DNA of 64,000 nt from Limnohabitans sp. Rim8 (GTDB lineage: Bacteria > Pseudomonadota > Gammaproteobacteria > Burkholderiales > Burkholderiaceae_C): contig CAMDFT010000008.1 of NCBI GenBank assembly GCA_945897795.1, positions 1 through 64,000 of the forward strand. Reading direction: 5' to 3'. How positions within the stretch are numbered: position 1 is the stretch's first letter; each line of letters begins with the position of its first letter. The notes beneath the pieces were generated by a model. The model ran no database searches. It was not told the DNA's origin and saw only the letters and a program-made list of their open reading frames with translations. This document shows, one piece after another, positions 44,943 through 53,044 of this stretch. The translations under genes were made by a program, and so were the position numbers.

Positions 44943-45691
44943 AGCGCCGCCTCTCCCTTGGGCTGATTTTGACCCTTGTCCTGTGCCTGCTGCCCCTGTT
45001 GGCGCAAGCGGCACCTGACATGCCCGCCATCACCGCCACCAACACGGGCAAGGGCACCCAATACAGCCTGACACTGCAGCTGCTGGCGCTCATGACGACG
45101 CTGTCGGTGCTGCCCTCGGTCTTGCTCATGATGACCGCCTTCGTGCGCATCGTCATCGTCATGTCTCTGCTGCGCCAAGCCCTGGGCACCGGCCAGACCC
45201 CCCCCAACATGGTCATCGTTGGGCTGTCGCTGTTTCTCACCCTGTTCGTCATGACCCCGGTGCTCACCGATGTCTACCAAAACGCGCTGCTGCCGTACAT
45301 GAACCAGGGGCTGAGCTTCGACAAAGCCCTGGCCGCCGCAGAAAAACCCATCCGCGCCTTCATGCTGCTGCAAACCCGCGAAGACGACATCGCCATGTTC
45401 ATGGACATCGCGCGCAACACCAACTTCACCAGCCCGCAAGACGTGCCCTTCACCACCCTGGTGCCCGCCTTTCTCACCTCCGAGCTTAAAAGTGCCTTCA
45501 CCATCGGCTTTTTGATCTACATCCCCTTTGTCGTGATCGACCTCATCGTCGCCAGCGTGCTCATGTCCATGGGCATGATGATGCTCTCGCCGATGATGAT
45601 CTCGATGCCCTTCAAACTCATGCTGTTCGTGCTGGTGGACGGCTGGAGCCTGATCATGGGCTCACTGGCTGGCAGCTTTGCCATGCCTTAA
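44939..45691 (+). CDS. fliP: Flagellar export gate protein FliP
   Basis: A 250-residue protein with a cleavable signal peptide (about 1-22) and four helices. YSLTLQLLALMTTLSVLPS, MTAFVRIVIVMSLLRQALGT and LVDGWSLIMGSLAGSF are diagnostic. FliP forms the core of the type III export channel. It overlaps fliO by 4 bases (ATGA). Confidence 0.95.
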   Translation: MKRRLSLGLILTLVLCLLPLLAQAAPDMPAITATNTGKGTQYSLTLQLLALMTTLSVLPSVLLMMTAFVRIVIVMSLLRQALGTGQTPPNMVIVGLSLFLTLFVMTPVLTDVYQNALLPYMNQGLSFDKALAAAEKPIRAFMLLQTREDDIAMFMDIARNTNFTSPQDVPFTTLVPAFLTSELKSAFTIGFLIYIPFVVIDLIVASVLMSMGMMMLSPMMISMPFKLMLFVLVDGWSLIMGSLAGSFAMP

Positions 45692-45703
45692 AGGAACTGC
45701 CCC

Positions 45704-45973
45704 ATGGACACCGCCACCGTCATCGATTTGGGCCGCCATGCCCTGTGGACCATCGCCTTGGTCAGCGCCCCGCTGCTGCTGGTGGCACTGGCCGTGGGCC
45801 TGTTCATCGGCATCATCCAGGCCGCCACCTCCATCAACGAAATGACACTCAGCTTCATCCCCAAGCTGATCGCCATGGCCCTGGCTTTGCTGCTGTTTGG
45901 CAGCTGGATGCTGGTCACCCTGGTCGACTTCACGCGCAGCATCTTCGAGCGCATCCCGACCCTGTTCGTCTGA
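45704..45973 (+). CDS. fliQ: Flagellar export gate protein FliQ
   Basis: 89 residues with two membrane helices. LLVALAVGLFIGIIQAATSI and NEMTLSFIPKLIAMALAL match FliQ, which packs around FliP-FliR in the export gate. Confidence 0.95.
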   Translation: MDTATVIDLGRHALWTIALVSAPLLLVALAVGLFIGIIQAATSINEMTLSFIPKLIAMALALLLFGSWMLVTLVDFTRSIFERIPTLFV

Positions 45974-45992
45974 GCCGCCCACAGGTCACCCC

Positions 45993-46769
45993 ATGAACTT
46001 CCTGGCCGCCGATGTCATCGAAAGGTTTTACACCTTTTTGTGGCCCATGCTGCGCATCTCGGCCCTCATGATCACCGCGCCCATCTTCTCGCTCAGCGCC
46101 TTCAACACCCGCATGCGCATCTTGGTGGCGCTGGTGCTGGCCTGGTTGGTCTACCCCTTGTACAACTGGCCCGTGATCGACCCCACCAGCGCCCAAGGTC
46201 TGCTCGAAGTCTTCAACCAAATCATGATCGGCGCCACCATGGGCCTGATCCTGCAAATCGTGGTCGCCGCCGTGGTGGTGGCAGGCCAAAGCATCGCCGC
46301 CGCCATGGGCCTGTCCATGGCCAACATGATCGACCCCAACATGGGCAACGTGCCCGTCATCTCACAGCTGCTCATCGTCATGTCCACCCTCATTTTTGTC
46401 GGCTTTGGGGGCCATGCCATCTTGCTGGGTCTGATCCTCGAATCCTTCAACACCCTGCCCATTGGCACCGACATCCTCAACCAAGCCGTCTACGGCCGGG
46501 TGCTGCAATGGAGCTCCATGATGTTCTTGGGCGCCGTGCTCATGGCCCTGCCCGTCATGGTCTCGCTGCTCTTCATCAACGTCGGCCTGGGCATCGTCAC
46601 ACGCGCCGCACCCAGCCTGAACATTTTTGCTGTGGGCTTTCCCGCCATGATCATGGCGGGCCTTGTCATTCTCATCATCTCGCTCGACAGCATTGGCGGG
46701 CGCATCGAATGGCTATGGGTTCAAGGTTTTTCGCTGGTTCGTGACGTCATAGGAGCGCCCCGTGTCTGA
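45993..46769 (+). CDS. fliR: Flagellar export gate protein FliR
   Basis: 258 residues with about six helices. Typical segments are PMLRISALMITAPIFSLSAF, GATMGLILQIVVAAVVVAGQ and NIFAVGFPAMIMAGLVIL. The start at 45993 fits the family. It overlaps flhB by 8 bases. FliR is the single subunit completing the FliPQR pore. Confidence 0.94.
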   Translation: MNFLAADVIERFYTFLWPMLRISALMITAPIFSLSAFNTRMRILVALVLAWLVYPLYNWPVIDPTSAQGLLEVFNQIMIGATMGLILQIVVAAVVVAGQSIAAAMGLSMANMIDPNMGNVPVISQLLIVMSTLIFVGFGGHAILLGLILESFNTLPIGTDILNQAVYGRVLQWSSMMFLGAVLMALPVMVSLLFINVGLGIVTRAAPSLNIFAVGFPAMIMAGLVILIISLDSIGGRIEWLWVQGFSLVRDVIGAPRV

Positions 46770-47922
46770 AAGCGCACAAGACAAAACAGAAGACCCGACG
46801 GCGCAAAAGCTCAAAAAAGCGCGCGACGACGGCCAGGTTGCCCGGTCCATGGAACTGCCTGCCGCCGTCATCGTCATTGGCGCCATTGCCATGCTCATGG
46901 TCACGGGCAGCTGGGTCATCACCCGGCTCTCCGCCGTGTTCGCGCAAGGCTTCGTATTTGACCGCCAGCTGATCGAAAAACCCCTGCTCCTGCCCGCCCA
47001 CTTTGGCGAGCAAATGCTGTCCGCCTTCATTCTCGTGATGCCCGTCATCCTTTTCACCATGGTGGCCGCCGTCATCGCCTCGGGCCTCACCGGGGGCTAC
47101 TTGTTCTCTCTGGGTGCCGTCATGCCCAAGGGCTCCAAGCTCAACCTCATCAGCGGGCTCAAGCGCATCTTTGGCACACACGCCTTGGTGGAACTGGGCA
47201 AAGCCATCCTGAAATTCGTACTGGTCGCGACGGTGTTGTGGTGGTCACTCATGGCCAACATGGACTCGCTCGTCCAAATTGGCCAAATGGGACTGGAACC
47301 TGCACTGGACGCGGCAGGCAAGATGATCCTCCAATCGGGCCTGTGGGTGTCACTCAGCCTGGCCGTCATCGCCTTGATCGACGTGCCCTGGCAAAAGCAC
47401 AGCTTCACCAAACGCATGCGCATGAGCAAGCAAGAGGTCAAAGACGAATACAAGCAAATGGAAGGCAGCCCCGAAGTCAAGGCCCAGATCCGCAGGCGTC
47501 AACGCGAAATGGCCAACTCGCGCATGATGGACCGCATCAAAGACGCCGACGTCGTGATCACCAACCCCGAACACTTCGCCGTGGCCCTCGAGTACGACCC
47601 CACCGGCGACGGTGCGCCCATCATGGTGGCCAAAGGCTCCGACCACATGGCCGCCCTGATTCGTGCCGAGGCTAAAAACCACGGCATCCACATTTTTGAA
47701 GCCGCCCCACTGGCCCGTGCCATCTACTTCACCACCGAAGTCGAGCGCCAAGTGCCCGAAGACCTTTACCACGCCGTGGCCCAAGTCATTGCCTACGTCT
47801 TCAGTCTCGAAGCCGCCTCGCCCCTGAACCCGCCTAGCCCCAAGCCCCAAGTGAAAGTGCCCCCCAGCATGCAATTCAGTCCTGACGGCAAGAAAGCCCA
47901 AGCCCAAGGAGCCACCGCATGA
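46762..47922 (+). CDS. flhB: Flagellar export switch protein FlhB (NPEH cleavage motif)
   Basis: 386 residues beginning at GTG 5-6 bases after AGGAG. QDKTEDPTAQKLKKARDDGQ is the canonical FlhB start, followed by four helices and the cytoplasmic FlhB_C domain. The self-cleavage motif, NPTH in most FlhB and YscU proteins, reads N268-P269-E270-H271 here (ITNPEHFAVALEY). Asn and Pro needed for cyclisation and His are kept. FlhB switches export from hook to filament substrates on a FliK signal. It overlaps the following gene by 4 bases. Confidence 0.94.
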   Translation: MSESAQDKTEDPTAQKLKKARDDGQVARSMELPAAVIVIGAIAMLMVTGSWVITRLSAVFAQGFVFDRQLIEKPLLLPAHFGEQMLSAFILVMPVILFTMVAAVIASGLTGGYLFSLGAVMPKGSKLNLISGLKRIFGTHALVELGKAILKFVLVATVLWWSLMANMDSLVQIGQMGLEPALDAAGKMILQSGLWVSLSLAVIALIDVPWQKHSFTKRMRMSKQEVKDEYKQMEGSPEVKAQIRRRQREMANSRMMDRIKDADVVITNPEHFAVALEYDPTGDGAPIMVAKGSDHMAALIRAEAKNHGIHIFEAAPLARAIYFTTEVERQVPEDLYHAVAQVIAYVFSLEAASPLNPPSPKPQVKVPPSMQFSPDGKKAQAQGATA

Positions 47923-48908
47923 AGACCCCGGTCACAACCCATGCCCCCAACCCGGACGACTTCGTCTTCCGGGCCGCCGACCGCATGCGCATCGACGGCT
48001 GCACCAACGCCATCGCCCGCGAAGGGCTGAGCCTGTCGCTGCAATGCGAACACGAAGCCCTGCTCGATCACTACACCAACCTGCTGCTCAAACGCCTGCG
48101 GCAAGAAGCCCCCGAACACCACATCGAGGTTTATTTCCCAACCAACACCGATGCCTTGCTCGCCCGCTTCAACGACGCACTGGCCCGCCAATCGGTACAA
48201 CAAGCCACGCGCACCGCCACCGGCGTCAGCGCTGCACAAATTTGGGTCGTGCACGACGCCCAAGCCCTGCCCGATGCCGAAATTCAGCTGCTCGCCCGCC
48301 TGATTCAGAACTTTCCTGGCGCCAACATCCGGGCCATCCTGCTCATGAAAGGCCCTGCAGACGGGTACAGCAACCTGTCCGCCTTCGGCCGCAAAATCCT
48401 GCGCTGGGAAATCGAAGCCCCCAACGCCGAACAGGCCCAAGCAACGCTCGACACCGCCCGCTACGAAGGCCGCTTGCAGCCCGTGCAACAGCTGCTCAAA
48501 CGCATCAACCGTCAAGCCTGGGCCGAAGATGCCCCCCTCGCCGACACCCAAGACGCGGCCGACTTCGCCGACGAAGCCCCCACGCCATCGCGCCCCCACC
48601 GCGCCAGCCGGGTCAAGCAACATGTGCAAGCCTTTCACGAAAAAGGCCAAGAAGCCCTGGCCAAAAGCACCCGACTCCTGGGCAAATGGGACAAAAACCA
48701 CACCCGACTGCTGCTCTGGGTCATGGCCGCACTGACCCTGTCCACCGCCACCATGCTCTGGCTCCAGCCTGAAGCCTTTGGCATAGGCAAAGCCCCCCAC
48801 GGCCAGACCTCCATGCCCAAGCCACTCCCCATTGAGTTGCCACAACCCGGTGCAGGCAACACCCCAGCCCAGCCCGAAGCCCCCGCGACGCCCGTCAAGC
48901 TTCCCTGA
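47919..48908 (+). CDS. Unidentified membrane protein with degenerate ATPase-like domain, flagellar operon
   Basis: 329 residues, starting within the flhB stop codon (ATGA overlap), so translationally coupled. The N-terminal about 200 residues resemble an ExeA/DamX-type AAA domain: AIAREGLSLSLQCEHEALLD sits where a Walker A loop would be but lacks Gly-Lys-Thr/Ser, while IWVVHDAQALP resembles a Walker B strand. A single helix (about 263-282) and a Pro-rich tail follow. I know no characterised family that fits. Its place directly behind flhB suggests a flagellar assembly role. Confidence 0.75.
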   Translation: MKTPVTTHAPNPDDFVFRAADRMRIDGCTNAIAREGLSLSLQCEHEALLDHYTNLLLKRLRQEAPEHHIEVYFPTNTDALLARFNDALARQSVQQATRTATGVSAAQIWVVHDAQALPDAEIQLLARLIQNFPGANIRAILLMKGPADGYSNLSAFGRKILRWEIEAPNAEQAQATLDTARYEGRLQPVQQLLKRINRQAWAEDAPLADTQDAADFADEAPTPSRPHRASRVKQHVQAFHEKGQEALAKSTRLLGKWDKNHTRLLLWVMAALTLSTATMLWLQPEAFGIGKAPHGQTSMPKPLPIELPQPGAGNTPAQPEAPATPVKLP

Positions 48909-48927
48909 CCCCGCACAGGAACACGCC

Positions 48928-49431
48928 GTGAAAAAATCCACCCTCATCCGCAGCGACCAACCCCACGCCGTCAAAATGCCAGCGGGCTCGAATGTGGCCG
49001 CTCGCCAAAACACCCAAAAATTCAAGTCATCGGAAACCACCGAGGACAGCCCCACCAACATTCAAAAAGTGGCGCCCGTCAAAACCCCAAAAAGCAAGCG
49101 CGCCGAGCCCCCCGCTCCGATCGTCAAAGCCGTGCGTGCCAAAGCCCTCAAGAGCCCGCCGGTCGAAACCCCGACCCCACGCGCCAAACCCCAATCCAAA
49201 CCCGCATCCGGCCCAACGGCCAGGGCCAAACCCAAACTGCGCACCGCGCCGCCCACCAGCAGCGCCAAAGCGCAAGCCCTGGACGCCGCGCCCACAACGA
49301 TTCAGCCCATCTGGGAACAAGACAACCCCGTCAAAACCCGCATCGATCAACTCAGAGCCCGTAACGCCCAATTGGCAGAACAACTCCAGCGACTCCCGCA
49401 GATGCCCACAGCCCGAGGAAAACAACCATGA
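48928..49431 (+). CDS. Unidentified basic Pro/Lys/Ala-rich protein, flagellar operon
   Basis: 167 residues from a GTG at 48928 preceded by CAGGA; earlier in-frame codons lie within the previous gene. Most of the protein is disordered-looking, with repeated Lys-Pro/Ala-Lys (KTPKSKRAEPPAP; RAKPQSKPASGPTARAKPK), ending in a short helix (TRIDQLRARNAQLAEQLQRL) that could be a coiled coil. No signal peptide. It overlaps the next gene by 4 bases. A linker or scaffold between its two membrane-protein neighbours is conceivable but unproven. Confidence 0.65.
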   Translation: MKKSTLIRSDQPHAVKMPAGSNVAARQNTQKFKSSETTEDSPTNIQKVAPVKTPKSKRAEPPAPIVKAVRAKALKSPPVETPTPRAKPQSKPASGPTARAKPKLRTAPPTSSAKAQALDAAPTTIQPIWEQDNPVKTRIDQLRARNAQLAEQLQRLPQMPTARGKQP

Positions 49432-50417
49432 GCGACAAAGACTTCACCCCCACCGACCCCATCCTTGTGGAAGCCACCGAGAGCGAGGACAGCACCGCCC
49501 AAGCCCCTCACAGCGCCAGCAACACGTTCCCCAGCGCTGCGGCACCCCCCAACAGCGCTGCGGCACCGGCCCCTGAGTCGCCACCACACCTGGGATTCAG
49601 CGTCGATGAACGCGCCTACCGGCAATACCAATCGCTGGCCCAAGTCGTGCTCGACTCGGCCGACATCGCCAGCAAGTCCGCCGAATCCGCCGCCGCCGCC
49701 AGCAGAAACATGCACAAGGCCACCACCGAATTCAAAGACCTGACCGAAGTCGGCCACAAAAAAGCCCTGATCCTGCTGGGCGCCACAGGTGGTCTGATGG
49801 TGATTTGTCTCATCTTCTTTTTGGTCATGGGCGTGCGCATGAACAGCCGCATCAACCAACTCGACACCATGATGCTGGCTGTGGGCAAGCGCGTGGTCGA
49901 CCTCAACGTCGGCCTCGAATCGCTCAACGTCATGAACCGCAGCATCGAAGGCCTGACAGCGCAACAAGTCGAACAAGCCAAAAACCAAGGCCAGATCGAA
50001 ACACGCATCAGCGACGCCCTCAAAAAATCCGAAACCATGGTGCAGACCGTGCCCGGAGAAACCGCCAAACAAGTCGCCGCCACCAGCGACAACCTGCTCA
50101 AACAAGTCCAAGCCATCAACGGCCGCCTGCAAAGCCAGGCCGGTGCCGTGCAAAGCCTGGGCAACGAAGTCAAAGCCCTCAAAGGCGCGGTCGGCAACGT
50201 CGACAAGCTCAACAGCGACGTCCAGGCCCTGGTGACCCTGCAAAAAGAACGCTACCTCGAAACCCTGCAGAAAAACAGCGCCAACGCCAACGCCAACACC
50301 AACCGCGCCGTCCAATTCCCACGCGCCAGCCCGCCCAAACCCGCAGGCGAAGCCGCGGCCAATGTCCCAGCTATTTCCCCAACCAATGCCACCGCAGCCC
50401 CGGCCATGCCGCGGTGA
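49428..50417 (+). CDS. Unidentified coiled-coil membrane protein, end of flagellar operon
   Basis: 329 residues. A Pro/Ala-rich N-terminus (1-60) is followed by an amphipathic helical stretch (YRQYQSLAQVVLDSADIA), one membrane helix (about 113-135, ALILLGATGGLMVICLIFFL) and a long coiled-coil region (about 140-280) with regular Leu/Val spacing, then an Asn/Ala/Pro tail. The layout resembles chemoreceptor-like or tethering proteins, but no HAMP or signalling hairpin is seen. It is the last gene of the fliK-flhB operon, coupled to the previous gene by ATGA. Confidence 0.7.
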   Translation: MSDKDFTPTDPILVEATESEDSTAQAPHSASNTFPSAAAPPNSAAAPAPESPPHLGFSVDERAYRQYQSLAQVVLDSADIASKSAESAAAASRNMHKATTEFKDLTEVGHKKALILLGATGGLMVICLIFFLVMGVRMNSRINQLDTMMLAVGKRVVDLNVGLESLNVMNRSIEGLTAQQVEQAKNQGQIETRISDALKKSETMVQTVPGETAKQVAATSDNLLKQVQAINGRLQSQAGAVQSLGNEVKALKGAVGNVDKLNSDVQALVTLQKERYLETLQKNSANANANTNRAVQFPRASPPKPAGEAAANVPAISPTNATAAPAMPR

Positions 50418-50498
50418 AGACGCCACACGCAAGCGCCCGCATGGCGGCATCGGGGTCCACCGTCAACGACCAGCCCTTGGGTCTGCTCAATTAGATTT

Positions 50499-50527
50499 CG
50501 CTGATCGGCACGCGCCGCCGATCAGCG
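50499..50527. terminator. Strong hairpin between convergent operons
   Basis: CGCTGATCGGC (50499-50509) and GCCGATCAGCG (50517-50527), an 11-bp perfect stem with a 7-base loop, between the flagellar operon end and the convergent 50550-50960 gene. It lacks a T run, so it may act with Rho or as a transcript stabiliser. Confidence 0.5.
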
Positions 50528-50549
50528 GGTGCCAGCGGCCGCTGTGGGC

Positions 50550-50960
50550 TTATTGGACGCACATGGCGATGTAGGTGAGCACAAAAACGCCATTGGGTGG
50601 AATTTTTCGCCAGTAGCCCATTTCTTTGACCTCGGCAACTTTTGCGCCTGTCATTTTGGGACCCGCAAAACTGGTCATTTGACCCAGCCGGTGCATCTTG
50701 TAGGTGCAGTCGTACTCGTTCAGGTAACGCCTTGAGCGCACCCCTTCGGCATCCGGTGTTTTGAGATCCTGCATTTCCCAGACCCGGCGAATGTTGTCTT
50801 CACGCTCGATGCTGTTGCGGTTCACGTACAGCGTCACTTCCGGGGTTTCTCCGATGCGGGTCCAGGCCCATGCTGCCGCAGGTCCCAGGCTGCTTATCAA
50901 GCCGGCACAGCACAGGCTCCACCGCACCACAGCACGCATTGAAAATGCTCGGATCGTCAT
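50550..50960 (-). CDS. Exported surface-adhesin E-like protein
   Basis: 136 residues with a signal peptide (about 1-30, ending AAAWA). The mature part WTRIGETPEVTLYVNRNSIE...RRVWEMQDLKTPD...SRRYLNEYDC matches the small 'surface-adhesin protein E'-like fold often found in Betaproteobacteria as a periplasmic or surface protein. The ATG at 50960 is chosen because the upstream TTG at 50972 would extend into the preceding gene. It overlaps the end region of the FemAB-like gene and is presumably co-transcribed. Confidence 0.65.
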   Translation of the reverse strand: MTIRAFSMRAVVRWSLCCAGLISSLGPAAAWAWTRIGETPEVTLYVNRNSIEREDNIRRVWEMQDLKTPDAEGVRSRRYLNEYDCTYKMHRLGQMTSFAGPKMTGAKVAEVKEMGYWRKIPPNGVFVLTYIAMCVQ

Positions 50961-50968
50961 GTTTGTTC

Positions 50969-51895
50969 TCAAAAATAAGTTCCCGCAAGGGTGATGGCTT
51001 GACCGCCTGTGCCCAGTTTGAAGCGAGAGATGCCGGGCAGATCGTGGGTGTTGACGCCCCCCAGATCGAGCACCTCAATGCCCTGCTCCTGCAAATAAGC
51101 CATGGCCTGCCAAAGCAATGCATTGTGGGCATTGAGCTGCCGGCCCTCTTCGTCAGCCCAGCCCATATGGTAACTGGCCACTCGGCCGTGAATCAGAAAG
51201 AGCATGCCGCCCACGGTGTTCTTGCCCAGTTCGGCATACGCCACCACAAAGGCCTGACGGGGGTCGGCCGCAGCGGCGATGTAGGCCTGCACAAAATCGG
51301 TGGGCAAACCATGGAATTTTTTTGCTTCGCGCTGGGCGATTTCCTGGCCCAGCAGCCAATCACAGCGCTTTCGGCTCGGTTGCACATGGACACGCAGTTT
51401 CACATGGGCCTGCACTTTGTTCAAACGGTTGCGCCACTTGCCCTCGAGCTGGGCTTTCAAAGTGGGCAGCGGGTGGGTCAAATCGAGCAGCACCGTGGCG
51501 TAACCGGTCATCACCCGCGACATGCCCCGAGTTTCAAGCGGATCGAGTTGTTCGCCTGTGCGGTCGGGCGAAAACAAGGGGACTTTCAGGCGCGGCAGCG
51601 GAATCGTTTGGCGCAGGCGCTTGTAAATGTCCGCTCGTTGCGCGGGGCTGAGGTCGGGAAGGAAGATCGGACCCCGCGTGCAAGAGGCCAAAGAGATGTA
51701 ACCCAGCACCCGTTTGCACATGAATTGGGCGATGGCCACCAAGCGGCCATCCTCGAAAACCATGGCCCTCCGCATGTTCACGCCCACTGAGGTCAAGGCC
51801 TCACCGTAAATCCATGCCTGCTGCAAAGCGCCGCGCTGGGTCGAATGAAATTCTTCCCAATCGGCTTGTGGCAATTGCTCCCATATCAAATCCAT
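50969..51895 (-). CDS. FemAB/GNAT-like acyltransferase
   Basis: 308 residues with the double-GNAT layout of FemAB-type aminoacyl/acyl transferases: an N-terminal half ending in YATVLLDLTHPLPTLKAQL, and KWRNRLNKVQAHVKLRV, characteristic of the family ('lrknlRnrirka'). The C-terminal half has VGGMLFLIHGRVASYHMGW and LDLGGVNTHDLPGISRFKLG. It probably transfers an acyl or aminoacyl group to a cell-envelope substrate. It is divergent from the small-protein/motAB unit and upstream of the exported adhesin-like gene. Confidence 0.75.
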   Translation of the reverse strand: MDLIWEQLPQADWEEFHSTQRGALQQAWIYGEALTSVGVNMRRAMVFEDGRLVAIAQFMCKRVLGYISLASCTRGPIFLPDLSPAQRADIYKRLRQTIPLPRLKVPLFSPDRTGEQLDPLETRGMSRVMTGYATVLLDLTHPLPTLKAQLEGKWRNRLNKVQAHVKLRVHVQPSRKRCDWLLGQEIAQREAKKFHGLPTDFVQAYIAAAADPRQAFVVAYAELGKNTVGGMLFLIHGRVASYHMGWADEEGRQLNAHNALLWQAMAYLQEQGIEVLDLGGVNTHDLPGISRFKLGTGGQAITLAGTYF

Positions 51896-51927
51896 ATCGT
51901 CATAATAGGCAAATTTTTCAAATTCAA

Positions 51928-51955
51928 CTCAAGATATCGCATTTGTGTCCGATGA
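51928..51955 (+). promoter_or_regulatory. Sigma-28 (FliA) promoter of the motAB unit
   Basis: CTCAAG (51928-51933), 14-base spacer, TCCGATGA (51948-51955). This resembles the Pseudomonas-type FliA consensus CTCAAG-N13/14-GCCGATA and has the same spacing as the site before flgP at 56192. Expected start near 51962. Confidence 0.6.
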
Positions 51956-51976
51956 ATACAGGTGTTAACAGAAAAA

Positions 51977-52165
51977 ATGAGCTCGTCATCTCCTAAAGAA
52001 CATGCCATCTTGGGGCATGACATCCCCAAAGCCCGCTTGACAATTTCGGGATGGGCTTGGGGCGCGCTGTATTTGGGTCTGCCTGTCATTTTGCTGGGCA
52101 ATTTGATCGACTTCTTTTTTCAATGGACGCTGGGTTGGTGCATCGGTGTTTGGTGCATTGTCTAG
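51977..52165 (+). CDS. Small membrane protein upstream of motA
   Basis: 62 residues, MSSSSPKEHAILGHDIPKAR... then two short hydrophobic segments (SGWAWGALYLGLPVILLGNLI; FFFQWTLGWCIGVWCIV). It lies 15 bases before motA and just downstream of the sigma-28-like promoter, so it is likely part of the stator operon. An in-frame GTG at 51962 would add 5 residues. No family recognised; the ribosome-binding site is weak, so coding status is moderately certain. Confidence 0.55.
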   Translation: MSSSSPKEHAILGHDIPKARLTISGWAWGALYLGLPVILLGNLIDFFFQWTLGWCIGVWCIV

Positions 52166-52180
52166 ACTTAAAGGGCCACC

Positions 52181-53044
52181 ATGTTTTTCTTTGTCGGTTT
52201 AGCGGTTGTTTTTGGAGCCGTGTTTGGCGGTTACGTCATTGCTGGCGGCAAGATGGCCCCCATCATCAAGGCCGCGCCTTTCGAATTTCTGATCATCGGG
52301 GGTTCGGCCGTTGGCGCCTCATTGATTGCCAACAGCTTTCCCGTCTTCAAAGCGGCGTTTGGTGGCATTGGCAAATGCATCAAAGGCCCGAGTTTTCACC
52401 AAGCCGACTACCTGGCTTTGATGCTGCTGGTGGGCAAACTGCAAACGGTGATGAAAAAAGAAGGTGTGGTGGCGCTCGAATCGCACGTCGAAAACCCAGA
52501 CTCGAGCCCGATTTTTGGTGAATTCCCCAAACTGGCCAAGGACCACTCCATCGTTCAGATGATTTGCGATCCCCTTCGTTTGATGGTGATCTCGCAAGGC
52601 AATCTGGACGCCGATGCCTTGGATGATTTGATGAAAAAGGCCATCAAGGTGCACCACCATGAGGCCTTGTTGGCCCCCGGCGCGTTGGCCAACATTGCGG
52701 GGGGGTTGCCCGCGCTGGGCATCGTGGCTTGCGTGTTGGGTGTGGTGAAAACCATGGGCGCCATTGACCAACCCCCGCCTGTGCTGGGCGCGCTGATTGG
52801 TGCCGCGCTGGTGGGTACGCTGATGGGAGTGTTTTTGGCCTACGGCATGTTTGAGCCCTTTGCCGGCCGGCTGACCCAAATCATCAACGAAGACGCGCAA
52901 GCGTTCGACGTGATTCGCGAGATGATCGTGGGCAACCTCAGGGGCTACGCGCAACCGCTGGTGATCGAGTCTGCACGGGCCTGCATTTCTCACCACAACC
53001 AACCGAGCTTTTCCGAAGTCTTTGACGGCATGCGAGGATCCTGA
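52181..53044 (+). CDS. motA: Flagellar stator protein MotA
   Basis: 287 residues with four helices. MFFFVGLAVVFGAVFGGYVI and the large cytoplasmic loop (KLAKDHSIVQMICDPLRLMV; GNLDADALDDLMKKAIKVHH) correspond to the proton-type MotA. GGLPALGIVACVLGVVKTMG and LGALIGAALVGTLMGVFLAY are helices 3 and 4 with the conserved prolines. It overlaps motB by one base. Confidence 0.95.
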   Translation: MFFFVGLAVVFGAVFGGYVIAGGKMAPIIKAAPFEFLIIGGSAVGASLIANSFPVFKAAFGGIGKCIKGPSFHQADYLALMLLVGKLQTVMKKEGVVALESHVENPDSSPIFGEFPKLAKDHSIVQMICDPLRLMVISQGNLDADALDDLMKKAIKVHHHEALLAPGALANIAGGLPALGIVACVLGVVKTMGAIDQPPPVLGALIGAALVGTLMGVFLAYGMFEPFAGRLTQIINEDAQAFDVIREMIVGNLRGYAQPLVIESARACISHHNQPSFSEVFDGMRGS

